Shown here one piece after another: positions 1 to 7,444 of a DNA stretch of 15,592 nucleotides (position 1 is its first letter; each line of letters opens with the position of its first letter). The notes beneath the pieces were generated by a model. The model did no database searches, was not told the DNA's origin, and worked only from the letters and a program-made list of their open reading frames with translations. A program made the translations under genes and the position numbers. Origin of the DNA: Ruminococcus sp. UBA1780 (GTDB lineage: Bacteria; Bacillota; Clostridia; Oscillospirales; Ruminococcaceae). Location: NCBI GenBank assembly GCA_002315235.1, contig DCGK01000074.1, positions 1 through 15,592 of the forward strand. Direction: 5' to 3'.

Positions 1-117
1 GACAGGTACTTCTGATGCTGTTGTTGCTTCAGTAGTTGTGGCAGGTGCCTCTGATGTCATTGTTATTTCTGTTGTTGTGACAGGTACTTCTGTTGCTGTC
101 ACAGTTACCTTTGTTGT
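1..117 (-). repeat. 39-bp tandem repeat coding a 13-residue Thr-rich linker unit
   Basis: Three consecutive imperfect 39-base units start at 1, 40 and 79; each begins GRCAGGTRCYTCTG and ends GTTGT on the plus strand. On the minus strand they encode TTKVTVTATEVPV, TTTEITMTSEAPA and TTTEATTASEVPV. The array lies in the linker of the LRR protein and probably continues beyond the window edge. The unit length keeps the reading frame, so copy-number change would alter linker length without breaking the protein. Confidence 0.75.
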
Positions 118-2010
118 TACAGACATCTCTGTAGTTTCAGGTGCAGAAGTAACTGAAGGTGATGTTGTTACAGAAGAAACTTCTGTTGTAACCTCAGCTT
201 CTGTTGTAACATCTGAACTTACAAACGGTTCTGTTACAGGGGCATCACCAAGAGATATAAATTTTACTCCGTTATCTGATGCATATTTTTCAGCTGCTGT
301 TCCGTCATATCCTGAAACAGCGAAAGAAGAATGATTGAACAAAAATGCCATACTGTCGATTTCTTCAACACCGTCTGATATTACAGCACTCTTAAGATTC
401 TCACACATTGCAAATGACTGATATCCTACCTTCTTAACAGTGTCCGGTATCTCTATTTTTTCAAGACTACTGCATCCCATAAATGCTGAATCTCCTATTT
501 CAGAAACACCTCTTGAAATAATAACAGTTTTGATTCCGGAACAGCCTGAAAATGCAGAATCACCTATACCTGCAACTGAGCCTTTGATTTCTACGTTCTT
601 TATTGTTCTGCATCCTGAAAAAGCACCTGTTCCGATATACTTTACTCCTTCAATTACAAGTGCTTCATCACTGAATGACTTACCGTCAATAAGAACATCG
701 TTTAATATAACCAGCGGTGATTTTTCCTGCTGTGATTTAAGCCATGCTGTGTCCCTGAAAGCATCCCCCATAACTGATATTATATTATCAGAAACAGTAA
801 TTTTTTCAAGATTTGTGCTGCCTGAAAACAGATTGCTTTCAAGTACTGTTACTTTCTCAGGAACAGTAAATTCTTCAAGAGATGTACAGTATGAAAAAGC
901 ACCTGTTCCAATACTTTTTACATTGTCAGGGAGGACTGTCTTCTTAAGATTTGAACATTCACTGAAAGCATATGAACCCACAGAAACAACTCCTTCCGGA
1001 AGAGTAATCTCTGAAAGACTACTGCATCTGTTAAATGCATTGTTTTCAATTTTTTCAAGTCCGTCCGGAAAAACAATTTTCTCCAGAGCACTGCATCCCA
1101 TAAATGCTGATTCTCCGATAACTGTGATATTTCCTGAAAGAATTACGTTCTTAAGATTAAGAAGCCCGGAGAAAAAGTCCTGCTCAACGGCTGTAAGCTT
1201 TCCGCCCATTGATACTTCCGAAAGTGATGAACAACCGGTATATATTTTTTTTCCTAAATTCTCAATATCTGAAGGGAGAACAGACTTAGTGAGATTTTCA
1301 CAGTATCCAAACGCAAAGTCACCAATTGAAACAACACCGGAAGGAATTATTATCTCAGAAGCTGCACACTGAGTAAACGCTCCTCCGGCAATTACACGTA
1401 CACCTTCCGGAATTCTGATTACGTCATCTTTACATGTTTTTCCGTCTATAAGAATTGAATTAATAACCACAAGCGGATTGTCTTTCTGTTTTGAAGCAAG
1501 CCATGAAGTACCGTCAAATGAATTCTTTCCTATGCTCTTTAATCCTGAAGGCAGTTCAAGATTCTTCAGTGACTGACAGCCAATAAATGCATAATCACCA
1601 ATTTTGGTTACACCTGAAGGAATATTTACTTTTACAAGACTGCTACATTCAGCAAAAGCTGATTCACCAATTTCCTTAAGGCCTTCCGGAAGAGTAACCG
1701 CTGTAACCGACTTGTTTTTAAAAGCACTTATCCAGCTGCCGTTACTGTTAACTCCGCCCTTAAAGCATGTTACCTTTTTTCCGTCAATTTCAGAAGGAAT
1801 AACAACTTCACGGCTGTAACCGGTATATGCTGTAACTGTAACTTCATCACTTTCGGAAATTATATACTGAAAATCACCGGAAACGAGTAATTCCTCTGCA
1901 CTGACATACCTTGATGTTCTGCTGAACATATCAGATTCACAAATACCTGCCATTCCTGCACTGATAAGCGAAACGGCGCAGATAACTGCAATTATTTTTT
2001 TACTTTTCAT
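1..2010 (-). CDS. Secreted BspA-type leucine-rich-repeat surface protein, 3' end outside the window
   Basis: The frame is open from an ATG at 2010 to the window edge, giving 670 codons without a stop. The start has a GGAGGA ribosome site 4 bases upstream. Residues 1-38 form a signal peptide (KSKK, a hydrophobic stretch, likely cleavage after VSA). From about residue 50 to 580 the protein consists of BspA/TpLRR-type repeats, with many copies of the pattern IGxxAFxxCxxLxxVxIPxxV. Two related insert modules carrying a WL...PLV..N..LIDGK signature begin at W170 and W423, which suggests an internal duplication of about 253 residues. From about residue 588 the protein becomes a Thr/Val/Glu/Pro linker that leaves the window. 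Such proteins are exported and usually act in adhesion or surface binding; no enzymatic motif is visible. In these bacteria such linkers often precede a dockerin or anchoring module, so a missing C-terminal dockerin is plausible but unseen. The opposite strand also shows long open frames, which are shadows. Confidence 0.9.
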   Translation of the reverse strand, partial: MKSKKIIAVICAVSLISAGMAGICESDMFSRTSRYVSAEELLVSGDFQYIISESDEVTVTAYTGYSREVVIPSEIDGKKVTCFKGGVNSNGSWISAFKNKSVTAVTLPEGLKEIGESAFAECSSLVKVNIPSGVTKIGDYAFIGCQSLKNLELPSGLKSIGKNSFDGTSWLASKQKDNPLVVINSILIDGKTCKDDVIRIPEGVRVIAGGAFTQCAASEIIIPSGVVSIGDFAFGYCENLTKSVLPSDIENLGKKIYTGCSSLSEVSMGGKLTAVEQDFFSGLLNLKNVILSGNITVIGESAFMGCSALEKIVFPDGLEKIENNAFNRCSSLSEITLPEGVVSVGSYAFSECSNLKKTVLPDNVKSIGTGAFSYCTSLEEFTVPEKVTVLESNLFSGSTNLEKITVSDNIISVMGDAFRDTAWLKSQQEKSPLVILNDVLIDGKSFSDEALVIEGVKYIGTGAFSGCRTIKNVEIKGSVAGIGDSAFSGCSGIKTVIISRGVSEIGDSAFMGCSSLEKIEIPDTVKKVGYQSFAMCENLKSAVISDGVEEIDSMAFLFNHSSFAVSGYDGTAAEKYASDNGVKFISLGDAPVTEPFVSSDVTTEAEVTTEVSSVTTSPSVTSAPETTEMSVTTKVTVTATEVPVTTTEITMTSEAPATTTEATTASEVPV

Positions 2011-2111
2011 AAATCCTCCTAAGCTCACAGGCTTTTCATATTATCATAAAGTAAACACATCAGATAAACTGCGTTTACTATAATTACGCCAATAATAGCT
2101 GTAATATTACC

Positions 2112-2140
2112 ATTATAACAAAAATTCGCCTTTCTTTCAA
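2112..2140 (-). promoter_or_regulatory. Sigma-A-type promoter of the LRR gene
   Basis: Read on the minus strand there is TTGAAA (2140-2135), a 17-base spacer and TATAAT (2117-2112). This is five of six plus six of six consensus bases at the ideal spacing. The predicted transcript starts near 2105 and leaves a leader of about 95 bases before the ATG at 2010. Confidence 0.75.
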
Positions 2141-2312
2141 TCCGATTTCAGTAATTTGTAGCTTCTTACAGTTTATGCAGAAAAAGAATCATTCCCGATA
2201 AAACTAAGTGATTTTGAGGTGCTTTTTTTGAAATCACGGATTTATAGTGTTTAATGGATAGTAGTCATTAAAACCAGGCTAAGTGCAGAATTCTCAAATT
2301 GGTATGACAGAC

Positions 2313-2341
2313 TGTACAAATGTACGTATATAGTGTATAAT
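2313..2341 (+). promoter_or_regulatory. Probable promoter of the gtrA-like operon with a small palindrome
   Basis: TGTACA (2313-2318), a 17-base spacer and TATAAT (2336-2341) resemble a sigma-A promoter with a perfect -10 and four of six -35 bases. A perfect GTACA-AA-TGTAC inverted repeat (2314-2325) overlaps the -35 box and could be an operator. The leader to the ATG at 2448 would be about 100 bases. Confidence 0.5.
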
Positions 2342-2447
2342 ATAAACTGTTCGAAGTATGCGTGAAAACAACAGATTATTTTTTACCGTAAATATTGTAT
2401 TGTTATATGAATACTGATACTTCTTTTTATAGTCAGAGGAATATGAA

Positions 2448-2921
2448 ATGAAAGAATTACTGGATTTGATATTATCGTTTAATATAAAAAAGCTGTTTTC
2501 GGAAAAAACAGAAAACAGCTTTATTCAATTTTTCAGATATGCATTTGTTGGAGGAGCAGCATTTCTTGCTGACTATACTGTGTTTGTACTTGTGTGTCAG
2601 GCCGGAGATACGGGATTGATTAATATTCTTGCTGTTATAGCCGGATTTATTGCAGGCACGGTAATAAACTATTTTCTGGCCAGAAAATTTGTTTTTCAGA
2701 AAAAATCGAATATCGAAAGCGCATTTGGTGAATTTGTCAGCTACTCATTAGTCGGGGTTGCCGGATGTGTTCTTAATATTCTTATTTTATTTTTCGGAAC
2801 AGATATTCTGAACATAAACAGATATGCTGCAAAATTAATAGCTGCATTTCTTGTGCTTTTTTTTGATTACGCTGTGAGAAGATTTTTGCTGTATACACCA
2901 TTTAAGAAAGACAGAGGTTAG
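2448..2921 (+). CDS. GtrA-family four-helix membrane protein
   Basis: The 157-residue product is the normal size for the GtrA-like family (PF04138). It shows four hydrophobic segments at about residues 30-50, 57-76, 95-116 and 126-146, and the family-typical NYFLARKFVF after the second helix (74-83). The conserved domain begins near FFRYAFVGG (28-36). Family members sit in the cytoplasmic membrane and are linked to transport or flipping of lipid-linked sugars for surface glycans; the substrate here cannot be told. The start has an AGAGGA ribosome site, and no other Met lies before the domain. The next gene begins 4 bases after the stop, so the two are almost certainly translated from one mRNA. 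A perfect 12-bp hairpin lies in codons 14-25 (see 2489-2522). Confidence 0.88.
   Translation: MKELLDLILSFNIKKLFSEKTENSFIQFFRYAFVGGAAFLADYTVFVLVCQAGDTGLINILAVIAGFIAGTVINYFLARKFVFQKKSNIESAFGEFVSYSLVGVAGCVLNILILFFGTDILNINRYAAKLIAAFLVLFFDYAVRRFLLYTPFKKDRG
2489..2522 (+). promoter_or_regulatory. Intragenic perfect 12-bp hairpin at the start of the gtrA-like gene
   Basis: AAAGCTGTTTTC (2489-2500) pairs perfectly with GAAAACAGCTTT (2511-2522) across a 10-base loop, and a T-rich stretch (ATTCAATTTTT) follows. It starts 41 bases downstream of the ATG, upstream of the conserved domain codons. Its form resembles a weak intrinsic terminator or a translation-coupled attenuator. It may equally be a chance by-product of the K/F-rich codons there. 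Function is inferred only from shape. Confidence 0.5.
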
Positions 2922-2925
2922 TATT

Positions 2926-4479
2926 ATGGAAAAAGTAATTATTATTGGTGCTGGTCCTGCAGGACTTACTTCGGCATATGAACTTCTTAGACGGGCACCG
3001 GAGAAATATGATGTAGTTATACTTGAAGGGTCGTCAGAAATCGGCGGTATTTCAAGAACGGTAAAGTATAATGGAAACCGTATGGATATAGGGGGACACA
3101 GATTTTTTTCAAAAGACAGAGAAGTAACCGCGTGGTGGGAGAATATTATGCCATGTCAGGGACACCCTTCCTTTGATGATATAAAACTTAACATAACAAA
3201 GAAACTTTCTCAGAACGGTCCTGATCCTGAAAAGTCGGATCGGGTGATGCTGATAAGAAATCGTGTGTCAAGAATTTATTACAGGCACAAATTTTTTGAT
3301 TATCCTATATCAATGAAACCGCAGACATTTAAAAATATGGGATTTGTTTCAACAGTGTCTTCCGGATTAAGTTATCTGAAGTCATGCGCTGTAAAGAAAC
3401 CAGAAGATTCGCTGGAAAACTTTTATATTAACAGGTTCGGCAGAGTACTGTATTCAATGTTTTTTGAAGGATATACTGAAAAACTCTGGGGAAGACATCC
3501 TTCAGAAATTTCTGCAGACTGGGGTGCCCAGAGGGTCAAAGGTCTTTCGATAAGAGCAGTAATTAAAGACATGTTCTCCAAAATCTTCGGAAGCGGGAAA
3601 AACAGAAAAGTGGAAACTTCGCTCATTGAAGAATTTTTATATCCTAAATTCGGGCCGGGACAGCTCTGGGAAGCAGTAGCCGAAGATATATGTAAATTCG
3701 GGGGCAGTATTTTTCGTAATGCAGAAGTGGTAAAAATAAACAATACAAAAGACAAAATTGATTCTGTTGAATTGTCTGACGGAACAGTGATTGAAGGTGA
3801 TATTTTTATATCTTCGATGCCGCTTAAGGATCTTGTGGCAGGAATGCAAAGCGTCCCTGAAAAAATTGGCAGTATCGCTGCAGGTCTCCCATACAGGGAT
3901 TTTGTTACAGTAGGATTACTTGTAAACAGGCTTAATCTAAAAAACGAGACAGATATAAAAACTCTCGGAAATATCGTTCCGGATTGCTGGATATATGTTC
4001 AGGATACAGGTGTAAAGCTTGGCAGAATACAGATTTTTAACAACTGGTCACCATACATGGTCGAGAAGCCTGAGGAGACTGTCTGGATAGGCCTGGAGTA
4101 TTTCTGTAATGAAAATGATGATTTCTGGAAGCTCAGTGATGATGAATGTATAAGTATGGCTGTAAATGAACTTATTTCTATGGGTGTGATTAGCAGCAGG
4201 GAAGAAATTCTTGATTCACACAGAGAAAGGGTGAAAAAAGCATACCCTGCGTATTTTGACACTTACAGTGAAATTGATACTTTGATAAAGTATATTGATA
4301 AGTTTGATAATTTATATTGCGTTGGACGTAACGGACAGCACAGATACAACAACATGGATCACAGTATGGTTACAGCTTTTGAGGCAACGAAAAATATCAT
4401 TTCCGGAACAGTTTCAAAGGATAACATCTGGAATGTAAATACAGAAAAAGAATATCATGAGGAAAAACAGAAATCATAA
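2926..4479 (+). CDS. FAD-dependent oxidoreductase / UDP-galactopyranose-mutase-like flavoprotein
   Basis: The 517-residue protein starts with a Rossmann dinucleotide-binding motif, VIIIGAGPAGLTSAYELL (GxGxxG at 8-13), with an acidic residue at the end of the second strand (VVILEG, E34). GGISRTV and DIGGHRFFSKD follow, as in the amine oxidase/protoporphyrinogen oxidase superfamily. Near residues 465-480, GRNGQHRYNNMDHSM resembles the C-terminal FAD-binding motif of Glf-like mutases. There is no signal peptide or membrane helix, so it should be cytosolic. The family is often called an NAD(P)/FAD-dependent oxidoreductase, and many members lie beside GtrA or lipid-linked-sugar enzymes. A role in surface-glycan sugar rearrangement is therefore reasonable but unproven. 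It sits 4 bases after the gtrA-like gene, and its ribosome site lies in the end of that gene. The following LRR-dockerin gene starts 32 bases downstream. Confidence 0.85.
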   Translation: MEKVIIIGAGPAGLTSAYELLRRAPEKYDVVILEGSSEIGGISRTVKYNGNRMDIGGHRFFSKDREVTAWWENIMPCQGHPSFDDIKLNITKKLSQNGPDPEKSDRVMLIRNRVSRIYYRHKFFDYPISMKPQTFKNMGFVSTVSSGLSYLKSCAVKKPEDSLENFYINRFGRVLYSMFFEGYTEKLWGRHPSEISADWGAQRVKGLSIRAVIKDMFSKIFGSGKNRKVETSLIEEFLYPKFGPGQLWEAVAEDICKFGGSIFRNAEVVKINNTKDKIDSVELSDGTVIEGDIFISSMPLKDLVAGMQSVPEKIGSIAAGLPYRDFVTVGLLVNRLNLKNETDIKTLGNIVPDCWIYVQDTGVKLGRIQIFNNWSPYMVEKPEETVWIGLEYFCNENDDFWKLSDDECISMAVNELISMGVISSREEILDSHRERVKKAYPAYFDTYSEIDTLIKYIDKFDNLYCVGRNGQHRYNNMDHSMVTAFEATKNIISGTVSKDNIWNVNTEKEYHEEKQKS

Positions 4480-4511
4480 AAATATCAGATAAACGAAAAG
4501 GGGAACATATT

Positions 4512-6459
4512 ATGAGAAACAACAGAAAAACAATAGCGTTTATAACAGCACTGGCAGCATGTACAGCCGCTGCAGCGGCTGCGCCTGAAATTTATCGCGG
4601 AGGAGCAGATACAGGCGTATATGCTGCTGAGAGTGAGGTTACAGAAGAAGGAAAACTTGGCGGTAATATCAGCTACACTGTGTACAGCGACGGTAAAATG
4701 ACCGTCAGCGGATATGGTGCAATGTCTGAAACAATAGAATCAGTTAAAAACAGTGATATTGTCACTGCTCTTGTTGTTACGCCGGATAAGGGAAAGAAGC
4801 TGTCTTTATGCGAATATGCATTTGCGGGTATGAATGGTCTTGTTTCTCTTGAACTTTCTGAAGGTATTGATAAAATAGGCACATCAGCTTTTGAAGAATG
4901 TTCCGGACTGACAGAGGTAACAGTACCTGATTCTGTAGAAAGTATAGGCGAACGGGCATTTTGTGGCTGCAGATCACTGAAATCAGCAGTTCTCGGAAAA
5001 GGAATTAATAAAATTGTATCTGGTATTTTCGGAGGATGCCTTAAACTTGAAGAACTTACAATAGGCGAAATAGAGACAGAAAGACCGGAAGGGGATGAAT
5101 GGCTTGTCGAAGATATTCATTCGATGGTGAAAGGAAAACCGGCAGGGGACAAATGGTTTGCCGAAGATCTTCAGACGTTAAGGACGTTGTTTGTGGAATA
5201 TGAAGACGACAAAGATCCGAACTGTAAAGTCAGAAAACTGAATATATCAGAAGGGACAAAACAGATTTCTTTCTTTGAATTTTATGATATGGAATATCTT
5301 GAGGAAGTGAGTATACCTGAAAGTGTGGAAACAATTTCTCAGGGAGCATTTTTTTTTCTGCAGAAGACTTGAGAAGGTACAGCTTCCGGAAAAGCTGAGC
5401 GCTATTGGTGATTATGCATTTTATTTGTGTGAAGGCTTAACCGGAATAGAATTTCCGGATAAACTGAAAAGTATAGGCGAAGGTGCATTTGAAGAATGTT
5501 GTCATTTTGAAGAAGCTTTTATTCCTGATTCGGTTACCGAGCTTGGAGAAAGGGCATTTTCCGGATGTTTAAATATGAAGAAGGCATCAATCGGAAGCGG
5601 AATCAAAAAGGTGGTTCCTCAGCTGTTCTGCGGCTGCAGACTTGCGGAGTTTACTATGCCGAATCTGGAGGTTGATATTCCGGAGGGTGATGACTGGACA
5701 GCGGATGAGCTTGTTACCCCAAGAGATATGTTCTGTACAGAAATGATTACAAAGGCGGAAAACGGTTATGCGGTTACGCTTAATGGTTTGCCGTCAGAAT
5801 CAAGCTGGATTGCACCTGGAGGGGCAGAGAAAATTAACGTTCTGCCAGGGACTGATACAATATCACCATATGAGTTTTTCGGAATGGAGTATCTGAAGGA
5901 TGTAGTTATTCCTGATGGGGTTGTTACAATTTCCGAAGGTGCGTTTATGAACTGTGAAAAGCTGGTATCCGTTGTAATACCGGCAGGTGTAAAATCTGTT
6001 GGTAAGAATGCTTTTCGTCAGAATTTTGTATCGAAAATGAATGAGGTATTTATTCCTGATACAGTTGAGTCAATTGGCGTTGATGCTTTTGCACGCGGTC
6101 AGATAGAGCATATATGGTATTCAGGTGATGAAAAATCCTGGGAAGCGATAGAAATCGGTGATCAGTGCGGAGACGGATTCGGACATGGTTCAAATGAAGA
6201 TGAAGAGAAACATTTTTTCAGCGGACTGAGCGGTGTGGAAATTCATTATAATTCATCAGCTGAAGATTTCAGAGGTACAGGCGATGTAAACGGTGACGGA
6301 AAGACTGACATCACAGACCTTTCACTTATTTCGCTTTATAAAATCGGTGATTCCAGTCTGTCAGCATTACAGCTGATTAAAGCGGATATTGATAAGGATA
6401 TGAGCGTGGATCTTGCAGACCTTGCTACACTTAAAATGATTCTTACACATAATACCTAA
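4512..6459 (+). CDS. Secreted LRR protein with C-terminal type I dockerin, interrupted by a one-base frameshift
   Basis: Read as given, the first frame (4512-5372) ends after 286 codons at a TGA just past a nine-T run (5349-5357). The rest continues in the +1 frame to a TAA at 6457-6459. Removing one T restores a single 648-residue protein reading GAFFFCRRLEKVQLP across the join. That matches the equivalent place in the next module (GAFMNCEKLVSVVIP). The predicted protein has a signal peptide (residues 1 to about 40, cleavage near VYA), a GGNISYTVYSDGKMTVSG module, BspA-type LRRs in two duplicated modules, and a dockerin at about 589-648. The two dockerin calcium loops (DVNGDGKTDITD and DIDKDMSVDLAD) keep their D/N ligands at positions 1, 3, 5, 9 and 12. 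The intact protein would be a non-catalytic cellulosome subunit, possibly for binding or adhesion. The ribosome site is AAGGGG. No promoter fits in the 32-base gap, so it is probably cotranscribed with the two upstream genes. Real frameshift, slippage or sequencing error cannot be distinguished here. Confidence 0.85.
4861..5980 (+). repeat. Two duplicated LRR modules of about 200 codons
   Basis: Module 1 (from about 4861) and module 2 (from about 5458) share the same order of landmarks. These are AFEEC, IPDSV or VPDSV, GERAF.GC, a GI.K.V segment, PEGDEW or PEGDDW, then EF..MEYL followed by IPESVETIS or IPDGVVTIS. The PEGD landmarks are about 596 bases apart. The duplication predicts the frame across the nine-T run: both modules should read GAF..C..L there. 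Confidence 0.65.
5349..5357 (+). other. Nine-T homopolymer at the frameshift point
   Basis: GCA is followed by nine T and then CTGCAG. With nine T the frame closes at the TGA at 5370-5372; with eight T it continues through the second LRR module and the dockerin. Loss of one base is needed. A ribosomal -1 slip would not give the dockerin frame, so transcriptional slippage, DNA replication slippage or a sequence error are the candidates. Confidence 0.85.
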
Positions 6460-6480
6460 CCGGAATATCATAAAAAATCA

Positions 6481-6520
6481 AACACCTCAAAGCTGCGTGT
6501 TCACGTAACTTTGGGGTGTT
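6481..6520. terminator. Bidirectional intrinsic terminator between convergent genes
   Basis: AACACCTCAAAG (6481-6492) pairs with CTTTGGGGTGTT (6509-6520) in a 12-bp stem with one G-T wobble; an inner CGTG-TT-CACG hairpin lies in the loop. On the minus strand the stem is followed by TGATTTTTT, a good U-tract for the Rpn-like gene. On the plus strand it lies 21 bases after the LRR-dockerin stop but has only a weak T-tail. Confidence 0.7.
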
Positions 6521-6560
6521 ATTATGCTTTCAGTATTAAAATAATTGGTGTATGCCGGAA

Positions 6561-7304
6561 TTACGGCTGAGTCATTTCTTTTTTTTCGGCATTTTCCTGC
6601 ATCGTTTTTAGCGTAGCCTGAATAAATTCTTCAGAGGCTCCGTTAGCTTTCATGGCTTCAATCATTTCAGCCTGATTTTCCATTTTTGCATCATCTCTGA
6701 TACCTTTAATTGCTTCACACATATTTGTCACCTCATCTTTCTCCGGAAGCGGAATATTAGAACCTGTGCATGAATTAATAACCATTACCGAGTCAGCATC
6801 AAGTTCAGCACTGATGTTACCATTGAACTTTTCAGCAAACTTTTGTTTATTAGTCGAATTTTTAATAAAGTCAAGAACAATGCCCAGTTTTGAATTGAAC
6901 TTCCCGAAATCGTCATCATTCATCTGATGAGGATCTATAAGAAGAATTCGGTAGTCCGGGATTAATTCTTTAATGATATTATACCTTTCTGGGGGGGCTT
7001 TGTCAAACATATCATGCAGAGAAAGTGGCGCATCCCATTTCTCATTACTGAAGTTAATGACAACACTGACAACCGGAACAAGTTTGTCATCTTTTTTCCA
7101 TGAAGAAAGAAATTCATCTGGCGAAACTTTGGGCTTTTCTACAGACAGCGGGTTGAAATCACCGGTTTCATTACTTTTCTTCTTTGGCTTCATTGATTTT
7201 CCTCTGGTGTCAATCTGATCAGCATACTCCATAATATCATAGAGCATATTTTTGACTGGCATAGCATAGTGAAGATGGTTCTGATTTTCAGCTCCGTAGA
7301 TCAT
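6561..7304 (-). pseudogene. N-terminally truncated Rpn-family (PD-(D/E)XK, transposase-like) fragment
   Basis: The 247-residue frame opens with MIYGAENQNHLHYAMPVKNMLYD, the middle of the Rpn/YhgA-like putative transposase family (recombination-promoting nucleases). It then has KKDDKLVPVVSVVINF and EKWDAPLSLHDMF, also family-typical. Full-length relatives carry roughly 100 more N-terminal residues with the first catalytic acidic residue. Only the later E-x-Q part (E6, Q8) is present here. Upstream the frame stays open for only 13 codons to a TAG and shows no family match or convincing ribosome site, so the 5' part was probably lost. A seven-C run (6991-6997 on the plus strand) is in frame. In E. 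coli, rpn genes also make a short C-terminal product from an internal start that inhibits the nuclease; this fragment could be such a stand-alone remnant, but a decaying gene is simpler. Confidence 0.65.
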
Positions 7305-7444
7305 ATCGTATTGCCTGATATAGCCAAAAATAGCAAAAAACTAATAAATGCTACAGCCTTTATATTGATAAAAGTTTTTTGTGTATGGGTATAAATATCT
7401 CTCCGTGAATCACAGACGGATACGTATGAAAGCAGCGGCTTTCC

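Larger units (their letters stand above)
2011..2447. other. Divergent intergenic region, AT-rich, no gene seen
   Basis: This stretch separates the minus-strand LRR gene from the plus-strand gtrA-like gene. It holds a strong minus-strand promoter (2112-2140) and a weaker plus-strand promoter (2313-2341). At 2212-2229 a TTTTGAGGTGC sequence followed by seven T looks like the right arm and U-tract of the terminators used elsewhere in this window, but no matching left arm is nearby. GTGATTT (2208-2214) and AAATCAC (2231-2237) form a 7-bp inverted repeat around it. No coding frame with a ribosome site was found. Confidence 0.6.

Noticed and set aside
440..1372. A 310-codon open frame on the plus strand
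   Set aside because: It lies opposite the LRR repeats, has no ribosome site and encodes a low-complexity repetitive shadow; the minus strand gives a clean signal peptide, LRRs and linker.
2843..2870. Eight-T run in the gtrA-like gene as a second frameshift
   Set aside because: The frame continues normally through the fourth membrane helix to a stop at the expected family length.
5323..6459. A separate gene starting at the ATG at 5323
   Set aside because: The first codons give no signal peptide and overlap the upstream frame. LRR periodicity and the duplicated module show it is the continuation of the 4512 gene after a one-base shift.
6561..7304. Insertion sequence around the transposase-like fragment
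   Set aside because: No terminal inverted repeats or target duplications are visible, and the Rpn family is not a classical IS transposase.
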